A stretch of DNA of 64,000 bases from Marisa cornuarietis (GCA_004794655.1 SMMW01000524.1:248001-312000); one strand, 5' to 3'; counted from the first letter of the stretch, positions 14,221 to 29,075 are shown. Notes: generated from the letters alone by a model not told the origin. Numbers and translations: made by a program.

Positions 14221-14580
14221 GTGTTTAACACGTTTTTAACAGATTCCGTTTTATTCGTTGAAACGAGAGGCACTTTTTCGACACCGTTCACAATCACTGT
14301 TGCATGTAAGCAACAGAGGCACCTATACACCAAACTCCGGATCGGCCAGACGGACAGATGCCCGTGCCAGACAGACAGCCAGACAACAAAACATCTACTA
14401 CAAGAATGCCCCATACACGAAGACCTCAGACACCGCATCTGGACTGATGAGACGCCGGTATCAAGGAAGCTACACGACAGTCTGGAGGACCTGCGGCGCA
14501 CAGCATCATTTGTACAAGAGGCAGGCGTATCCATTTGAGTGACCGACAACAACAACAACAACAGAGACATTTTAAACTGC
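14221..14580 (+). pseudogene. Non-LTR retrotransposon ORF2 C-terminal fragment and 3' tail
   Basis: The frame ending at 14538 reads KLRIGQTDRCPC, QTTKHLLQECPIHEDLR, LHDSLEDLRRTASFVQEAG and then stops. The zinc-knuckle-like CPC...H...C block followed by LR..W and a short helical end is typical of the C-terminus of jockey/I-type LINE polymerases. The tail carries ACAACAACAAC repeats just after the stop. Only about 100 codons remain, so it is a 5'-truncated copy. Confidence 0.75.
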
Positions 14581-15211
14581 ATGCGAGTGCTAATCAGTTC
14601 CAGAGGCCGATGCAGTGTTCCAGCATCGAACAGGTTAATGAGATGAAACCGTGGGAAGAAATCAATTATTGAAGAGCAGTGGCCACGTTCCAGTGATGAC
14701 ATGCGGACACTAGAGGGCTCTCGCTGTGCACAGTTCGATGCTTACGCACAAACACCGACTATTTTGTCCCGGTAGTGCCACGGAGGTTACTTGCACATCA
14801 CAGCTGCCATCTTTTTTCCGAACCAGACGAGGCAGTGATAGTGGAAGATTGTGAGCTCCCTCCCTTCCGAAGGCCCATGGAAGAGCAGCGCGCATAAAGC
14901 AGTGAACGTGTGCTCACGTCTGGATAGTTTTCATTCCCCTGTGTTCCCCATTTTCACTCACTTGTTAATATTTATTAAATTTATCTCAACTCCATCTTTC
15001 TGACTAATCTACAAGTCTGTGCCAATCTGCATAAAATAGCCATTTAAAAATATGTTTATCTCTCTCTTCCTCTTTCACACACACACACACACACTTGTAA
15101 AAATTATTTTGTGCTCTTGCTCACCTTTACGAGTCGGCTCTCGCTCACAAGAATTGCTCAGTTGACAAACACTAAATTCAGCGTGGCCTTTGTTTCCTCA
15201 CTGTAATTAGC

Positions 15212-15397
15212 GCGGTTTGGTGGCACAACGGTTATCGCCTGTCACCAACGCAGTGAGGATTGGTTATCCTGGGTTCAGATCTCGGTCTCGGGTACGCTGT
15301 TTTTTTTTTTCCTCTGCGTGTGGACAATGTTAACAGGGCTGGCTGCTTTGCCGTGATGTAGCCTTAGCTGCTGACTCAGCGTAAAACACCAATTCCC
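15212..15397 (+). mobile_element. tRNA-derived SINE, copy 2
   Basis: Same family as 12737-12918: TGGCACAACGG, GGTTCAGATCT, and body GCTGCTTTGCCGTGATGTAG, with the same AAAACACCAATT end. Confidence 0.85.
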
Positions 15398-15399
15398 TT

Positions 15400-16776
15400 T
15401 CCCTTCCCGTCACAATAACATATTTCACACTTCCAGTATGAGCGAAACAGGTTGACTACTCTTCTTTCTCGTCATAGTAGCCAACACATTCTATCCTTCC
15501 GGAATGAGCACAAATTGTTGACTATCCCTCTTCCTTCTTACATATGCTCAGTAAAGAGGGTTGGAAAAAAAAAAGCAAGCACACCCACCCTCTCCACCGA
15601 CACGCGTGCGCGCGCACAAAGAAAAAGAATGACGGGGCGAGACGGAGAGAGGAAGGGAAGGAGAGAAAAATACAACAAAAAAGAACTTTTATAAGAACAT
15701 ATGTCTTCTTTAAAATATTTTTCGAATGAGCAATCCAGGGTCAGGACACAGTAAGTCGAGAACGTAGATTTTATGTTGCGATAATCAAATAATCAGCAGA
15801 ATATTTTCCCGATTTGTCAAAGCTACCCTCTCTTCCTGACAGGCACAGCATGGCGGTAACTTGTTGTCAGGGAGGGCGTGATGGCATGATAAATGCTTTC
15901 AAATCTCGCGAGAAATGAGAAAATGACGAGAAAACCATAAACAAACCAAGAGGCGGAGCAATGGCCTGCGGAGTTGGTAGGCGGGAAAAAAATGTAGTTA
16001 TTTAAATTTTGTTCATCTGTTCGTTAATTCTCGCTGCTAGACAACATCAGTACAACTCTCACGGCTGCTGGATGACTTCTGTATAATTGAGACTGTTACA
16101 GCTGCAAGGTGACATCTCTGTGTTACAGATGTTGTTGACGACTAGGTGAACTAGTTGCAGCTGCCTACCATAAGCTATTTTCATGTTCATATTGACTGTG
16201 TGTGTGTGTGTGTGCATGCCAAATCACTTTTTTGCGGGAGGGAAAACACAAACTTTCAAATCATCACCTCATCTAAAATGTCCAAAATGAAAGCAATCAA
16301 TGATTATGTTTAGCCATTTGCACAAAGTGGACGCACGGTACCAAACAGAACCATTTGCCCAGTAAAAATGCACTAAAGGTTGCAAATAACAAAAAAAACA
16401 AAACCCAAGAATGTAAAAAATTCCCCTGAAAATTGCTTCTCTTATTCATGGCACGTGCCACTCAGCTCTTGATTGCCATTTAACCATCCAGAGGCTACCA
16501 TCTTACAAAATGAAAGCTCAAAGACCATTTACGACAGACCAAAGCGAACATACATAATGCCACGCTCAACATACTGTTGAGACAAGGCCGTAAATTGCTG
16601 CACACAATACAAAAAAGAATTTTTTTAAATACATGCAAACTGACAGACAACCACAGAGGTAGGAAAACATAAACACGCGGGCCGCCACTGTCATCTATGG
16701 ATCCACATTTTTCAACGGCGATCCAAGGGCAGGCTGAGATGTAGCCATCCGGTAAATACAAACATTTTCAAATTAA

Positions 16777-16838
<62 letters not shown>

Positions 16839-18330
16839 CAGTAATAAGAATACTTTCCACCAAAATCATCTCACCATCGTTTCTGACAACTCGGACGACG
16901 GTTGTTCACATCATTAACCTTTTCATGAGGTCCTTCATCCCGAACATACTAATTACATCAGCATAATTTGCAATATTATGATGATAAACATTTCTTTGGA
17001 ATAACACCCCTCTACTGGATTTACATCATAAGTCACTAGTCTCAGGGTCCATTTGTCTTAAGTCATGACTTACACACCAGCAGAGGACAAGGGGGATTTA
17101 AGGGGATTAAGGGATTCAGACAAAGAATGTTTAAGGAGGCGAAGGGATTTTAGTCCCATTGTGTTTCGCCTGTGCCTTCGGTACCAGTTAAGGGATGAGA
17201 AGAAGAAGGGATTGTCGAGAATAGGTTATAAGATTAGAATGAAGTCTAAACATGTACACACCCCCGCCCACAAGTAGTACTCCAGCTAACAGGTTAAAGA
17301 TGATGTTTTCTCCTTTCTGCGCACTTCAGTGATTTTTAAAGCACTTTCAGCATGCCATGGGGAGAAAAAAACTCTGTGGCTTATTTCCAGAGCCGAAAAA
17401 CTCTTCTTGGAATTCCATCAGGGTTAGAAATCCTCTTTCTCCTTCCTCTGCTTCCACTCCACTAACATTCCCATCATCTTTAATTTGGAACATCGACGCG
17501 CATTAGCTGCTGTGAGGTTCCCCACTTCTCCATCTTCACATCTTTCCCCCAAACTTCCCCCTTCCCTTTCGGTCCCGTGTACTCGGTGCATGAGACAGCA
17601 AACGCCTCAGTGAAATTTTTTATGCGCGGACGCACCGGTCCGAAAAATGTGGTCGTCAAAATCTTCGACGCCAACCAAGACGCCGGCGTTTCAGGATCAC
17701 TACGCAAATAGGCTTACTCCAGCAACATGTCCCGCACACTGGGGTTCCCAGGGGAGGCATTACTACGACTGTTTGTGAGAGAGAGAGAGAAAGAAACAAG
17801 AAAGTAAGAATTTTGCAGTCCTCTGGAACTGGATATGAAAGAATGCAAAAAGGGCATGAGGTCACTGCAGGTCACACCAAACTTCTTCAGTGTTGTATAA
17901 TCGTCTCTCCTACATCTCATTCATCCTCATTCATGATGATGTTTATTTCATTCTTTTAAAGCCAGGTAAGTTACGCAAACCAATGCTGAAGGTCTTTCCT
18001 TCTCCCACATTACTGTAGCTTCGTCCATCGCCATGAACTGTGGACAGTCATGCTTGTCGTGGGCTATGGTTCTTGCCGTGACCTGCTGGTCATACACAGG
18101 GGTGTGAAGACTACCCCTGCTTTATATCACCTGCGGACAGGTGTGTCTCACTGGCTTCCATAACTCCACAGTCTATTACTATCCTAGCATACTGCTGATT
18201 GCCTCTGTAGTTCAGTCCGGAAATTCTTGAACAGAATCTGGATATTTCTCAGTGATTGTAGAACTAACCTGATGATCTTACTACAAGAATTCTGCTATTT
18301 TTCAGTGATTTTAAAACTAACCCCATACAC
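15400..18330. other. No gene recognised
   Basis: Apart from the CA microsatellite at 16.8 kb, only short unrelated open frames are present. Confidence 0.5.
16779..16835. repeat. (CA)n microsatellite
   Basis: Perfect CA run of about 28 units. Confidence 0.97.
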
Positions 18331-18343
18331 TGTACAGCGCATT

Positions 18344-18400
18344 GAGTCGACTCTGGAGTTGAAAATTGCGCTATAGAAATCTGCTTTAATAATTTCCTTT
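18344..18400 (+). mobile_element. CR1/SINE-like 3' tail
   Basis: TACAGCGCATTGAGTCGACT followed by GCGCTATAGAAAT is the hairpin-like 3' end common to CR1-type LINEs and their SINEs. Confidence 0.5.
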
Positions 18401-18669
18401 CATCCCACAAACCTTGTACAGCGCGTCAGAGATAATAACAAAACCAACAACAGGCTATATATTAACTTAAGCCTCACGATCGGTTTAATAACAACAACAA
18501 CTCTGTTTCAGTTGCATGCAACTGGTATTTCCATCAATGGTCACCACCTGAACACTGGGTGTTTCCACACAGACTGTGTCGGACCTATGCGCAAATTCTG
18601 GCGCTGGAAACAGATGCAGCATTAAAAACAACAGGAGCAACAGAGACAGCTACGCTAAAGGGCAAAGGT

Positions 18670-18885
18670 TAAGGTACAATAGTCTTTTTTGTATTCTTAA
18701 TGCCATACGAGCATTGTTATTTGATGTCAAAGGTAAAACAGCAATTTTGTTGTGGGCAGGACTGGCAGTCGAGGACTCAAAAGTACAACAGTCTTTTTGT
18801 ATTGAAAATGCCACACAAGAACTGTCAGGTGAGGGAGAAATACAACAGTCTTATTGTAGTCGTAATGCCCTGCAGGTGCCGCTAA
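18670..18885. repeat. Degenerate tandem repeat, about 55-bp unit
   Basis: TACAAYAGTCTTTTTGTA followed by AATGCC recurs at about 18674, 18783 and 18842. It underlies the 135-codon open frame here, which I do not take as a gene. Confidence 0.5.
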
Positions 18886-21800
18886 TCAGTCAAGACAACA
18901 AGGATCGCTGCTGCATGATATCTGCATTACGGAAGTCGTTTGATAGGTGCATTAAGAATACAAACCACGACCGTCGCCCCTGAACAAACACAGCATTTTT
19001 CAAACTTCAGTGGCAATTTATCTGGAGCCACCCCACCTTTCTCTTTGTGAAACACGTTCAAAGCTTGGAACTCTGTTGTATCGAGAACAGCTTCTACGTC
19101 TGGAAAAGGTAAAGAGTTCGACACCCTGGGTAGTCGCCTAAGTTTCTCGTTTCCCCACCATTCTCTGGGATGCGCTGAAGAAAAGGGCAGGTCAAACTTT
19201 CCTGGATTGTCTGGCAGTTTCTTTTTTTTCTGCCTCATCTTCTCCCTCTCTTCCATGCTACCTGCGAGACAGTCTTTGCATGTTTAGATGATCATGTGAT
19301 GCGTTGGTAACACTTCAGTGTATTTTCTTTAAGAGGTCTACTTAGGTTCTAATTATTTGCCTCGTTATCTTTCGCACGTCATCGGGTAGGGTTGCATATG
19401 ATTCCAATGGTAGAAACGCAAAATAAACAAATGATTCTGTTCGTCAATCTCCACTCTCTGTTAGGTCCTTATAACTTGGAAAAAGAAGATCGTTCTCGAA
19501 AGAACAAGAGTGAGATCCGGGATGAGCTAAACAAACATTCGAGAACTAATCTTAAAGCAGCCACCCACGGCAGACTGACTAACTCTTTTGTTCCACTCAT
19601 ATCTCGACGGTAAACGCGCCCTTTAGCCTTTATCGTGGGGGTCACAGTTCACTTCTCAAAGGTCTTCGCTTGTGCCAACACAACAAGCACCGAACGGGTT
19701 ATTCCATCTTCAAATGTGCTCTTATCAGGTTCAGGTCAAGAGCGGAAGTAAGCGTTCTTGGAAGCAACTTTGCACGTGCAGATTGAATCTCTCCAGGGTT
19801 AACAGCGATGCACCCGCTCCTCTTTGAGAGGCAGGCTTAGTGCAGGCAGATAAACAAAACATCCAGTATGCGATGTGCAGCCTAACGGGTCTCTTCGCGC
19901 GGGGGGGAAAAAACATTAAAGAAACACTCAATAGAGGAGAAAACTCGCAAATCGTTTACCCAAACATCCATGAGTGGCTGGCTGGATCAAAGACGTGCTA
20001 CACAGCATGAAGGTAAGTCCAATCAGATCGCGCAGTTTACAGTTGTGTAATAAACCTTTACTACGAAATTACCCCGACTGGAAAGTACAGTGATTAGTGT
20101 TTATTCTAGTAATTATGTAAGTGTGAGCAGTGACAGTATTGTTCACATCGTCGTCGTCGTCGTCACTACCCTTATCTGTTATCGCTCGCATCTGGCGCGA
20201 TCTTTCAACCTGCTGTCTAAGCGCGTTCCGTGGTTAAATGCCCGCTGACAGGCGCACGTGTGTGAGGGAAAATCGCACCCTGGGTGACCAGCGTCCAGCT
20301 CTTTCCAGCGCCCCGAGAAGCCCGTGTTCTCGCGAGAGGAATCCGAGATTTTGCTACAACAGAAAGTCGTGATGTCACGAGGTAACTGATGATCAAGCTT
20401 CCTGAAGGCGGCAAGTCAGAACACGCACATTTCGAGTAAAGGGGGTTAAAGATACTACAAGAAAATAAAACGGAGATTAAATACAGTATCTGTCTGTGGA
20501 AAGACTCCACTGATGCAGATTTTATCGCGCCTAAAATGCGCCGTGCATTTCCTGTTCCTAAAGTTATCATAACGCACACTTCAAAACTGTCTTCATCAAC
20601 CCCGTCTCGTTCCTTATCCAGGTCCTGCCAGAAGATGGTATCGCAGTTGTGCAGGCGTTTCGTGTTTTTTTTTTTAAAATTTTATTTATTTATTTATTTT
20701 TTTTTTTTCCAAGGCAACAAGAAAAATATCTGCCGCACTTTCCACGCCACACATCTTTGGTCGGCGCCGCCTTGTGGAGATTCCCCCTCGCCTCCCTGCA
20801 TCTTGAGTGACGCTTTTAACCCGCCAGCAGGACGTGACGTGGTGTAACGTTTCGCCTTCGTGGTGCTTCTCTCGCCCCGTTCTCGCGATATCACGGCAGT
20901 TCTCGTGCACATAAATCGCGTTTATTCGGAACAACGCAGCAGCACTTAAATTTCTTCCAAGCTTGTGCAAGTTATGTCGTAGTCGTAGAAAGTGATGTCG
21001 GCGTCTGGTCGTAGAAAACAGTAAACGACAAGAGAGGCCAAAGAAGCGGCCATACACAACTCCTTCCTCCCCAAACTCCCTCTTCCTCCCTAACCTGTCG
21101 AGTCCGCAATATTGCTTTAAGGCACACAATGCAAACATAGCACAATCTTTTGTATTAGCTGTTTCATTTGTTTAGTACCTTAAAATAGAAAATAGCGCAC
21201 GCGATAATACACATGCTACAACGAACATCGTCGCGTGGATCCAGAAAACATGCAAATTTGTAGATGTACACATTGCGTGTGTCCACACAAGAGTGAATAA
21301 AAGAGACACTAATGCGGCGAATGGACCGACTCCGGGGGATGAGAAAGGATGAATTAACTTGATGACTTATGTCATTCTTACGTTACCCGTTGGCACGCGT
21401 TAGTGGGATGTCACCACTCTTGCTGTTAATCAGCAGCCTGCACGACCTGCTGGCGAAACTGACTCTGGAAGAAAATTGTCAATAATTGCTTCATTTGCTG
21501 TTTCGTTTTTTGTTCTCCCTCCCCTTTAAACAAAACGGGGCAAGGAAGGCATTGTCTTCTCATCCTACTTGTCAAGGAGAAGAGTTAACACAAGACAGGT
21601 TTTCCACAGGGTCTGACTTTTGTGTTCATTCATTGTGCCGCTTATTTGCTCTGATGACCTGCTGTGCAGCACAGGCCGCCCTGCGCAAGTGTGCGAGAGA
21701 GAGAGAGAGAGACAGAACACGTGGCGTCGCCCCTGTTGTGTATTGTCGTCAAACAGACTCGGAGTCTCAATGCCTGAGCATCGTAAGAGTCCACTTTCCT

Positions 21801-24800
21801 TTATTAATTTATTCATTTGGTTCTTTTTCTTTCTATTTTTGTGTGACATCGTATTCTATGGTTGTTGCAGCAGTGGGTTTATCCCCACAGACGGTTTTAA
21901 CGCAAAAACGTAAGCAAAAGACAACCTCCGGCATGTTGACAATGACGTCACAGCCTAGGGCCAGATGTCGGCGACGTCATAAACTGCGATAAAGGATGAT
22001 GTTACGCTTGCAGCATCGTCTGCTGGTATGTGCCCAGTATTCTGCAGTGTTCAGGAACCCTCCAAAGCCGTTCTGAAGCAGTTAGTTACGTCTTGAGAAA
22101 GACGGTTATGATGCTAGTGGCTACTCTAACGTTCACTGGGACTACTTTCACTACCTGCGTGATTTACTTCCCTAGCCTAAAATTGTATGCCTATCGACTT
22201 CGAAGCGATTCTCTGCTTCCTGAGGCTTGCATGGGCCATAACAATAGATACCACCCACTCTATGTCTACAAGCAAAGATTAATCAGCAGCAGAAGAATGA
22301 GTCTGTCTTCTACAGGCCAGGATCTAGACTCTAGCAGGTAAAACATTCACAGGTCTTTCTGCCCTACGAACAGCAACTTTTGTAATCTTTGTTTTGCCTT
22401 TACTGTGATCTACCGTGAACGCTCGTGCAGCAAACGGTACAACTCACATGAGTACAAGCATCTATCGCCTAAAAAGCCTTTTTTACAATACTTGTGTACC
22501 GAATATGTGTCTGGGTTTTTAAGGCGACAAGAACTTTCACTTGGCTGGCTGAAATCTTCCCAGCCATGTGCACCACACGTTGATACAGCAGACGTCTGGA
22601 AAAAAGAGCTTGTAACTCGTTCCTCTGGCCTCATTACTCACCTCGAGCCAATGTCTGACCTCCAGGAAAGCTGACATTTCTTTATCGAGGACGCTGGTAT
22701 CACGGGGCTTGAAACCGGTCGGACTTGTTCTCCTTCTTTAAAGAGTACGCCAGGTAACTCAGATCCAATTTCCATTATCCAACCCGTGTTTTGTGTTACC
22801 TGCGTGAACGTCGCCACAGTGTGCACCTGCAACGCGCTCTTTTCCTTCCTCGCAAATACAACTGACAGAGAGACACTTTTACAAACACACCTTTGACGAT
22901 CACAAAGTTTTTTAGGTCCGGAGAATGCATAGTTTAAGAGACTGCCAATACTAGAAAGACTAGTCGTCGGAATAGGCCAGATTGGATTAACTTCAAAATT
23001 TTAGTGAACATGCAGTGACGGATTTGGAAGCTTGAGGACGTAGCACATTCCACAGGATCTACAATGCAGCAGGCAAAAAATCTTCCTAACCGGACACACA
23101 ACATCGTCTAAATAAGGATATATTGGAGGTACCTGGAAACAGAATCAGACCTGGGAAGTCGTCAATATTTGTTAAAAAATTTGCCCACCCTCCCAATCTC
23201 GTGGGTATGGTCAATAGCCAAGGGCTTATTCCAAACTGGGTCTTAAAGCCGATATGGGTTGGGTTGCACGAGAATTCGTATCGCTTTTACCCCCATTTAA
23301 AATATTTCCTAAAAGACCCATTTAAACTGAAATCTGCGGCCACATTTATGAAAAGTACTAAGACTCATGTGACCCTGCCAGCTCCACGTGTGAGAGAGAA
23401 CTTTTTTTTCATGTGACACACTCTATTTCCCTGAATCTTTGTTGAACATGCGGTCATAAACCATGGCCTCGAACATATAAAACAAAATATTTGATGGGCA
23501 GCCAACTGTGATGAAAAGACTGCATAATCATCTATGTAACGAACTGCCACGTCACTGATATAATGAAACTATCTGCATGCACACAATTTCTTCCTTTTCC
23601 CTCCCTCCCTACTCCCTCCCCAACCCCAACCATCAACCCACGCCGGCAAATCTATACCCCAGAAAGCTCATCACCAAAGTTGTATCAGAGAGAGGGGGGT
23701 AGGTAGAGGGAGAGAGAGAGAAAGGGGAGGTAGAAGGAGAGGGAGAGAGAGACTTACATATTCTGCTCCTAATACTGTAATAAATGAAATGTGACACATT
23801 CACGGCTTTGCGATAACCCCACGAAACAATGTGCGACATTTCAATTATGAAAGCTGCGGCAAAATCAGGGGCTGACGAGTTTGCTGGGTGCGGGAGAGTA
23901 GACTAGGATCAGATTATGTCTCCACTTAGTCGTCCTCGCCTTCCTACGACGTATCCCAGGTTTACCATGCTATGACAAACATGCACAGAATAACATGGCA
24001 GCCGGTCTTTACAGCTTAGAGACTTGAGAGACTGGAATAACGGTCCCTGTGGACTTGCCAGACCTTTTTCTGCCTCTTCCAACACTGCTCCAACTACTCT
24101 GTCTCTCTCTTGGGGGCTTTCTTTTCTCTTTACTTCCTATTCTCAATCTCTCTCATCATTTTTATTCCTTTTATATTTTTCTTTCTTTTTCATTTCCTGG
24201 TGTCTCTCTTTTTTCTTGATTTTTCTTCGTTTTTTTTAAACAAGAGTTGCAGAATTGATAATTAAACTTGACAGCAGAGACAGGAAAAAGCTATGCAAGC
24301 ATTCTCCACATTCGGTTATTTCCTAGGAGAATACAGCATCTGATTCAATAAACTTGTCACATGCGAAGAAGAAATTTTTACCCCTTCACCAACACCACTT
24401 CCTGCGTGCATGTGCACCACCTTGTACGTACGTTAAAAAACAAAAAAGTGCAGAATATTCCCCTCGCCTGAAAAGAAGTTTTGCCTCATCACTAAATCAG
24501 CTTTTTTCTGACGCCGGGACAAAAGGCTCTTTGACTGTCAGCACAACAATCCTTCAAACTCCATGATAAAAAAAAATTCACGAAGTAACTTTAAAAAATT
24601 TTGTTATTGTTATTAGTCTACAGCTCCTACTCTGCTTCTGTCAGTGATGCGTGAAGAACACTGCTGCATTGTTTCTGAATTTGGACCCAGACAGCAATTT
24701 GTTGTTATTGGTAGTTATTTCAGGGGTAGCTTACATGTTTCGCCCACCAATACGGCGTATTGCAAAAAGAAGAGAGAGAAAGAAAAAAACAAACCCCACC

Positions 24801-25978
24801 GCAATAAACTTTTGTTACTGGGTGGCTACCGTCGGTTGCTAATAGCAACACTATGTTGAATGACTCTTGACAAAAGAGCCAGTCCCTGGCTGTTTACTCA
24901 CAGGTTTTGAAAGCACTGTGCAGCGAACATTCCACACAGTTGACGACTGAATGGGCCAACAACAACCGCGGATGAAGACTGTGCACGGCAGGGCTCTCCA
25001 ACTGACAGCGTACAGCACGTGCCTATGTCGGTGGACCCCACTAGGATGAAAGATGGAGAGAGAGAGAGAGAAGCTATAACAACAAGTTTTCGTCACATAC
25101 GTACCCGGCCCTTTCACAAAGCAGGTTGTAGACTTCATGCTGTAAGACACTTTACTTGAAGCTGGTCCCATTCGCAGGCGAGAGTCGGGTACGGGTACAA
25201 CACAAGAGCGCGGAATCTGCCTTTTCGTCTATAGGCGCATCACAACACAAAATGATGATGATGACAGTTTCGGCGATCGGTTCTCTGTCTCCCTGCTGGC
25301 TGTTCAAGCAAAATCCAATGGCAGCAGAGAAGCGTCTGGCTTGTAGCTGTCGCTAGCAGAGCACTGGAAGTTAACAGAGGCAGTGTATGCAAGAACCACC
25401 ACCACGCGCGTACCAGTCGCCAGGGAAGACAAAAAAAAAAAAAAAAGGCTTCAAGGGCTGTCACTTTCCGTTTCTCTCCTTCCTCGCAACTACACGAACA
25501 CGTGTGTGTGTGATGAACAGAATCCCCTCTCCCCCTCCCCCCGCCACTAACTACTGAAGCCGCCGCATCGCCTCTCGACATCAGCCTCCTCCCCCTTCAG
25601 CTCTTTCAACCCCCCTACTGCACCCTACTCTTTCCTCCCAGACTCCAAAAGACAAAGTTTGCGCACAGAAAACTCCCGGGCTAGCGGTCCTTCCCAGGGC
25701 GCAGCGCGTCAGGTGTCAGAAGCTTGTCTGGCGCGTGGCAGCGAACTGTCAGTTTGATTGTACGCGCGCACGAGCTTTGCACGCTCATGGCTCGTCAAGT
25801 TCGCGCTGTTACAAGAGGTGGAGAGGGATGGACTGGAGGAAGGGGAGAAGGTCACATGTTAGTTTGTTAACCTCGCCATCAAAACTGCTGGCAGGTATAG
25901 AGACAGCTGCTCGCATCGACCCGGAAGCAGTCAAAGATATCGTGTCGTAATTGCCTGGTTGAGATGATTGCGTCACGG

Positions 25979-26022
25979 TGACGTCATAAGAGCGCAGGGG
26001 TAGATGGCCGAGGCACTTATAA
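25979..26022 (+). promoter_or_regulatory. Candidate CRE plus TATA-like box
   Basis: A full CRE palindrome TGACGTCA (25979-25986) lies about 30 bp before CTTATAA (26016-26022), in a locally CpG-rich stretch (25640-26000). No downstream exon was identified, so this is only a candidate promoter. Confidence 0.28.
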
Positions 26023-28337
26023 CCCCTTGTGTGTCGGAATGTTTCAGGTTGCAAAGGTTGACTGATTTGTTCAGTGCTGACAGCGTGCTTAGAGCGCATA
26101 GTAAGCCTATGGAGTCTTGAAGTCATATCACGAGCTGACAATAAGAGGAAGTATGAAACAGTTTGCAAGAATCGGTCTTAGAAAGGTTCAAATTTCACGT
26201 GACCATGTTTCAACCGGTATACTCTTTACCTCACCTACCCACCACCACAACTTGTAAAGAAAGCCTTGTGGACATTCTTTTTTTTCTTTCTTTCTTAGAG
26301 TGGAAGAAATCGTCTGTCGAGGCCATTACAAAGGCGCATAGTAACATATTCACGTCGTGGTTTCTTTTTCCGGCTCAAGGAATAAACAAGGGCGCTCGAG
26401 GTTTTAAGCTTGTTTTCACACACTCGTGGGCATAAAGCGTCGGGAGAAGAAAGAAACGTTAACAAAAATTAACACTCGGCTTGACCTGCCAGACATGCAC
26501 TATTTTTCTGGCCTGGCAGTGTCGACTCTAGCTAGTGCACAGGTCTACAACGATCTAGACGGTCACCTATGGCATGAGCACGTTGGGGGTGGGGTGGGGA
26601 ATGTATAATTGAATCTGGGGAAAGTAGTGTTGTATCATTGTGCCAACGTTATTAAATTGTATCCAGCGTTGAGAATAACAATGACTGTTACAGTTTCTGT
26701 TGCCAGTGGGGAGCGACACTTCTTAAACTTCAAACTCATTAACAAATTACGAATAACAAATTAACAAAAAAAATCTGAGATAAATCATGCTTCACAAGCG
26801 GTATTGGCTAAGTTGGAAAACATAGCTTCTCATCACACGGACTTGTTTAAAGTGCGACACGTCCGTGCTTATCAGGACCTGCCTTCCGAACTAGACGTAC
26901 AAGAAGACCTAAAGGAACTAGTAACTCTTTGAAAAGGAAACAACAAACAGCACAGAGAGACTTTTAAAGCTTAAATTTGTTGATACAAACAAAGTTCTTG
27001 TTGAATATGTTATAAATGGTCGATTTGACACGTCTCTCTTTTTTTTTAACCAAAGGGCGAAAATAAGCCCAGCAGCGGCCATAGCCTGGTAAACACACAT
27101 TAATCAAAGACAGAGGTCTGAGTCATGTTGTAGAAGTTATTTATCTGTGATTGCGTACTTTGGACAAGTCGTGAAGACAAGGAGACTTGTATCTTGCACA
27201 CAATTTAACGGGGCATTGTTTGAGTTTGTCATCTGCAGCCAGCATAACGGGAAATACCAGCGAATGTCAGCCCGGGTCATCCTAGTAAACACGTGGTGTG
27301 CTGATGTTTGTAAGCACCCACTTGACCTGTCGTAAGTAGCTCTGGCTTTCGATGTGTGATTATTGCGGAACTCGGGGCACCTGGACAGTGTGTGTGTTTG
27401 TGTGTCATACATGTTATGAAAATTTACAATACTGCTTTTCCATCTCATGAGATAAATTCATTTATGGTTTGTTGCCTGGCATTTACAAGAATAACAAGAA
27501 ACATCCACAGCATTCCAAAGGGAGTATTCCTACATCAAACACTGTGTAAAATGTAACACTGTAATGCTCGCAAAATAGATCAACATAAAGAACATTACCT
27601 GCACTTACCCCCACAATCTTACATACATTCAGAGGGTCAATCTCTCTCTCTCACACACATACACAATGTACAGCTTTGTCAGTCCTGTGTATGGATAAAG
27701 GAATAAAGCTCCTCTTTGCCCTGACAATTGATAACTTAAACGCTCAAAGACTTTGACCTGAAGGATGTAGCTGGTAACTGCTGGCAAACAAATCTCCCTG
27801 TATCATGACAGCCTTTTGTCTTTGCTCTACGTTCATATAACGTACCCACATTTTTGTCTCTCCCCTATGACTTTAGCTCAAACATTCACCACCATGTTAA
27901 GAACTGTCTTGTTCTTCACGTTCAAACTCTGATACCAAAAAGCCAGAGGCTATCAGCGATCCAATCGAACAGCGTCAGCTCTTTGATCCAATGAAGACTC
28001 CGTAAAACAGTTCTCAAAACCATCTCCAAGTCATGAACTGCATCTTAATGCACGTACCTACCCGACCCTCTGTTGTGCACGTGCGTTGTACATTCACAAT
28101 GCCCTTCTCAGTCGCCGCCTTTTCTGCGTGAGAGTAATTCATCCCTGCCATGCGCACTGGTGCGCTTTATCTCCGACTGCCAACCCCGGGTGTGTTACTG
28201 GGCTGCTGCTTCTCGCCTCGCTCTAGTGTCTTCTTATGCCATCTTCAGTCCCAGATAGATCACGTGCTTAGCGCAGGGCAAGAAGCTTTTCCCTTTGTGC
28301 GCATGCGCACAATCGAGGTCTAATTTTAAATATATAC

Positions 28338-28556
28338 ATTGTAGCACAGGTGTTACAATATACTTATGTATACATAATGTGTACTCTCTCTCACTTACGC
28401 ACATACATGTACAAATACACGCAAACACATATTTATAGATAGCATATAGTTGTTACAGACATATACTAATGTATGCAAAATATGTGTACTCTTTCTCTCT
28501 CTCTCTTACGCACCTGTATGTACAAACACGCACAAATACACACACATATATATATA
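28338..28556. repeat. Two-copy tandem duplication, about 110 bp, AT-rich
   Basis: Both copies contain GTTACA...ATACT, AATGTGTACTCT or ATATGTGTACTCT, CTTACGCAC and ATGTACAAA in order, followed by AT-rich sequence. Confidence 0.65.
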
Positions 28557-29003
28557 TAAAGAGAAAGAGAAAGCTGACAGGGCCGCACTAAGCATATTAT
28601 TCCCATTCACGGCGATTGCGTGAGTGCGAACAGTCTAAGAAAGACAACCCAACACAAAAATCCTCCAAGTTTCTGCAAGAGTTTATGCCCACGTCACTGT
28701 CAACCATGTTTTGCAATGAGTAAAACAGACAGTACCGGACGTCACCTTTTTATTTAATCATCTCATAATGCCATTTTGTATCAGAAGCAAAATATAATCT
28801 GTCATGAGTCACAATACCATTATTAAAAGTTGTATTCGCATATCTGCGACCTTATGAAAATTATTTCTTATGAATCTATTGACTTCTGTTACTATATCAC
28901 CTCAGCTTTAGAGTAAGGTGAATTTGTTTCAGGGACAAAAGCAGGTTGTTGAAGGCGAAAAAAAAATCAAAATTAAGACATCGGGCAAACTGTTAGAAGA
29001 GGC

Positions 29004-29075
29004 GGTGTGGGATGCGATGGCCAGAGCGCTATCAGCAGGACAGTGAGAATCGGGGTATGAGGTTCGGATCTAGTA
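29004..29075 (+). mobile_element. tRNA-like SINE head, different family
   Basis: GATGGCCAGAGCGC looks like an A box and GGTTCGGATCT a B box about 40 bp later. No body or tail is recognised. Confidence 0.35.

Larger units (their letters stand above)
18890..29000. other. No gene recognised in about 10 kb
   Basis: I found no domain, no chain of compatible exons and no clear transposon. Purine and pyrimidine runs (23690-23760, 24100-24240), T/A runs (20665-20710) and short GA tracts are present. Single short exons could be missed by eye. Confidence 0.45.

Noticed and set aside
18576..18983. 135-codon + strand frame as a gene
   Set aside because: Built on a degenerate 55-bp tandem repeat; no domain and no splice context.
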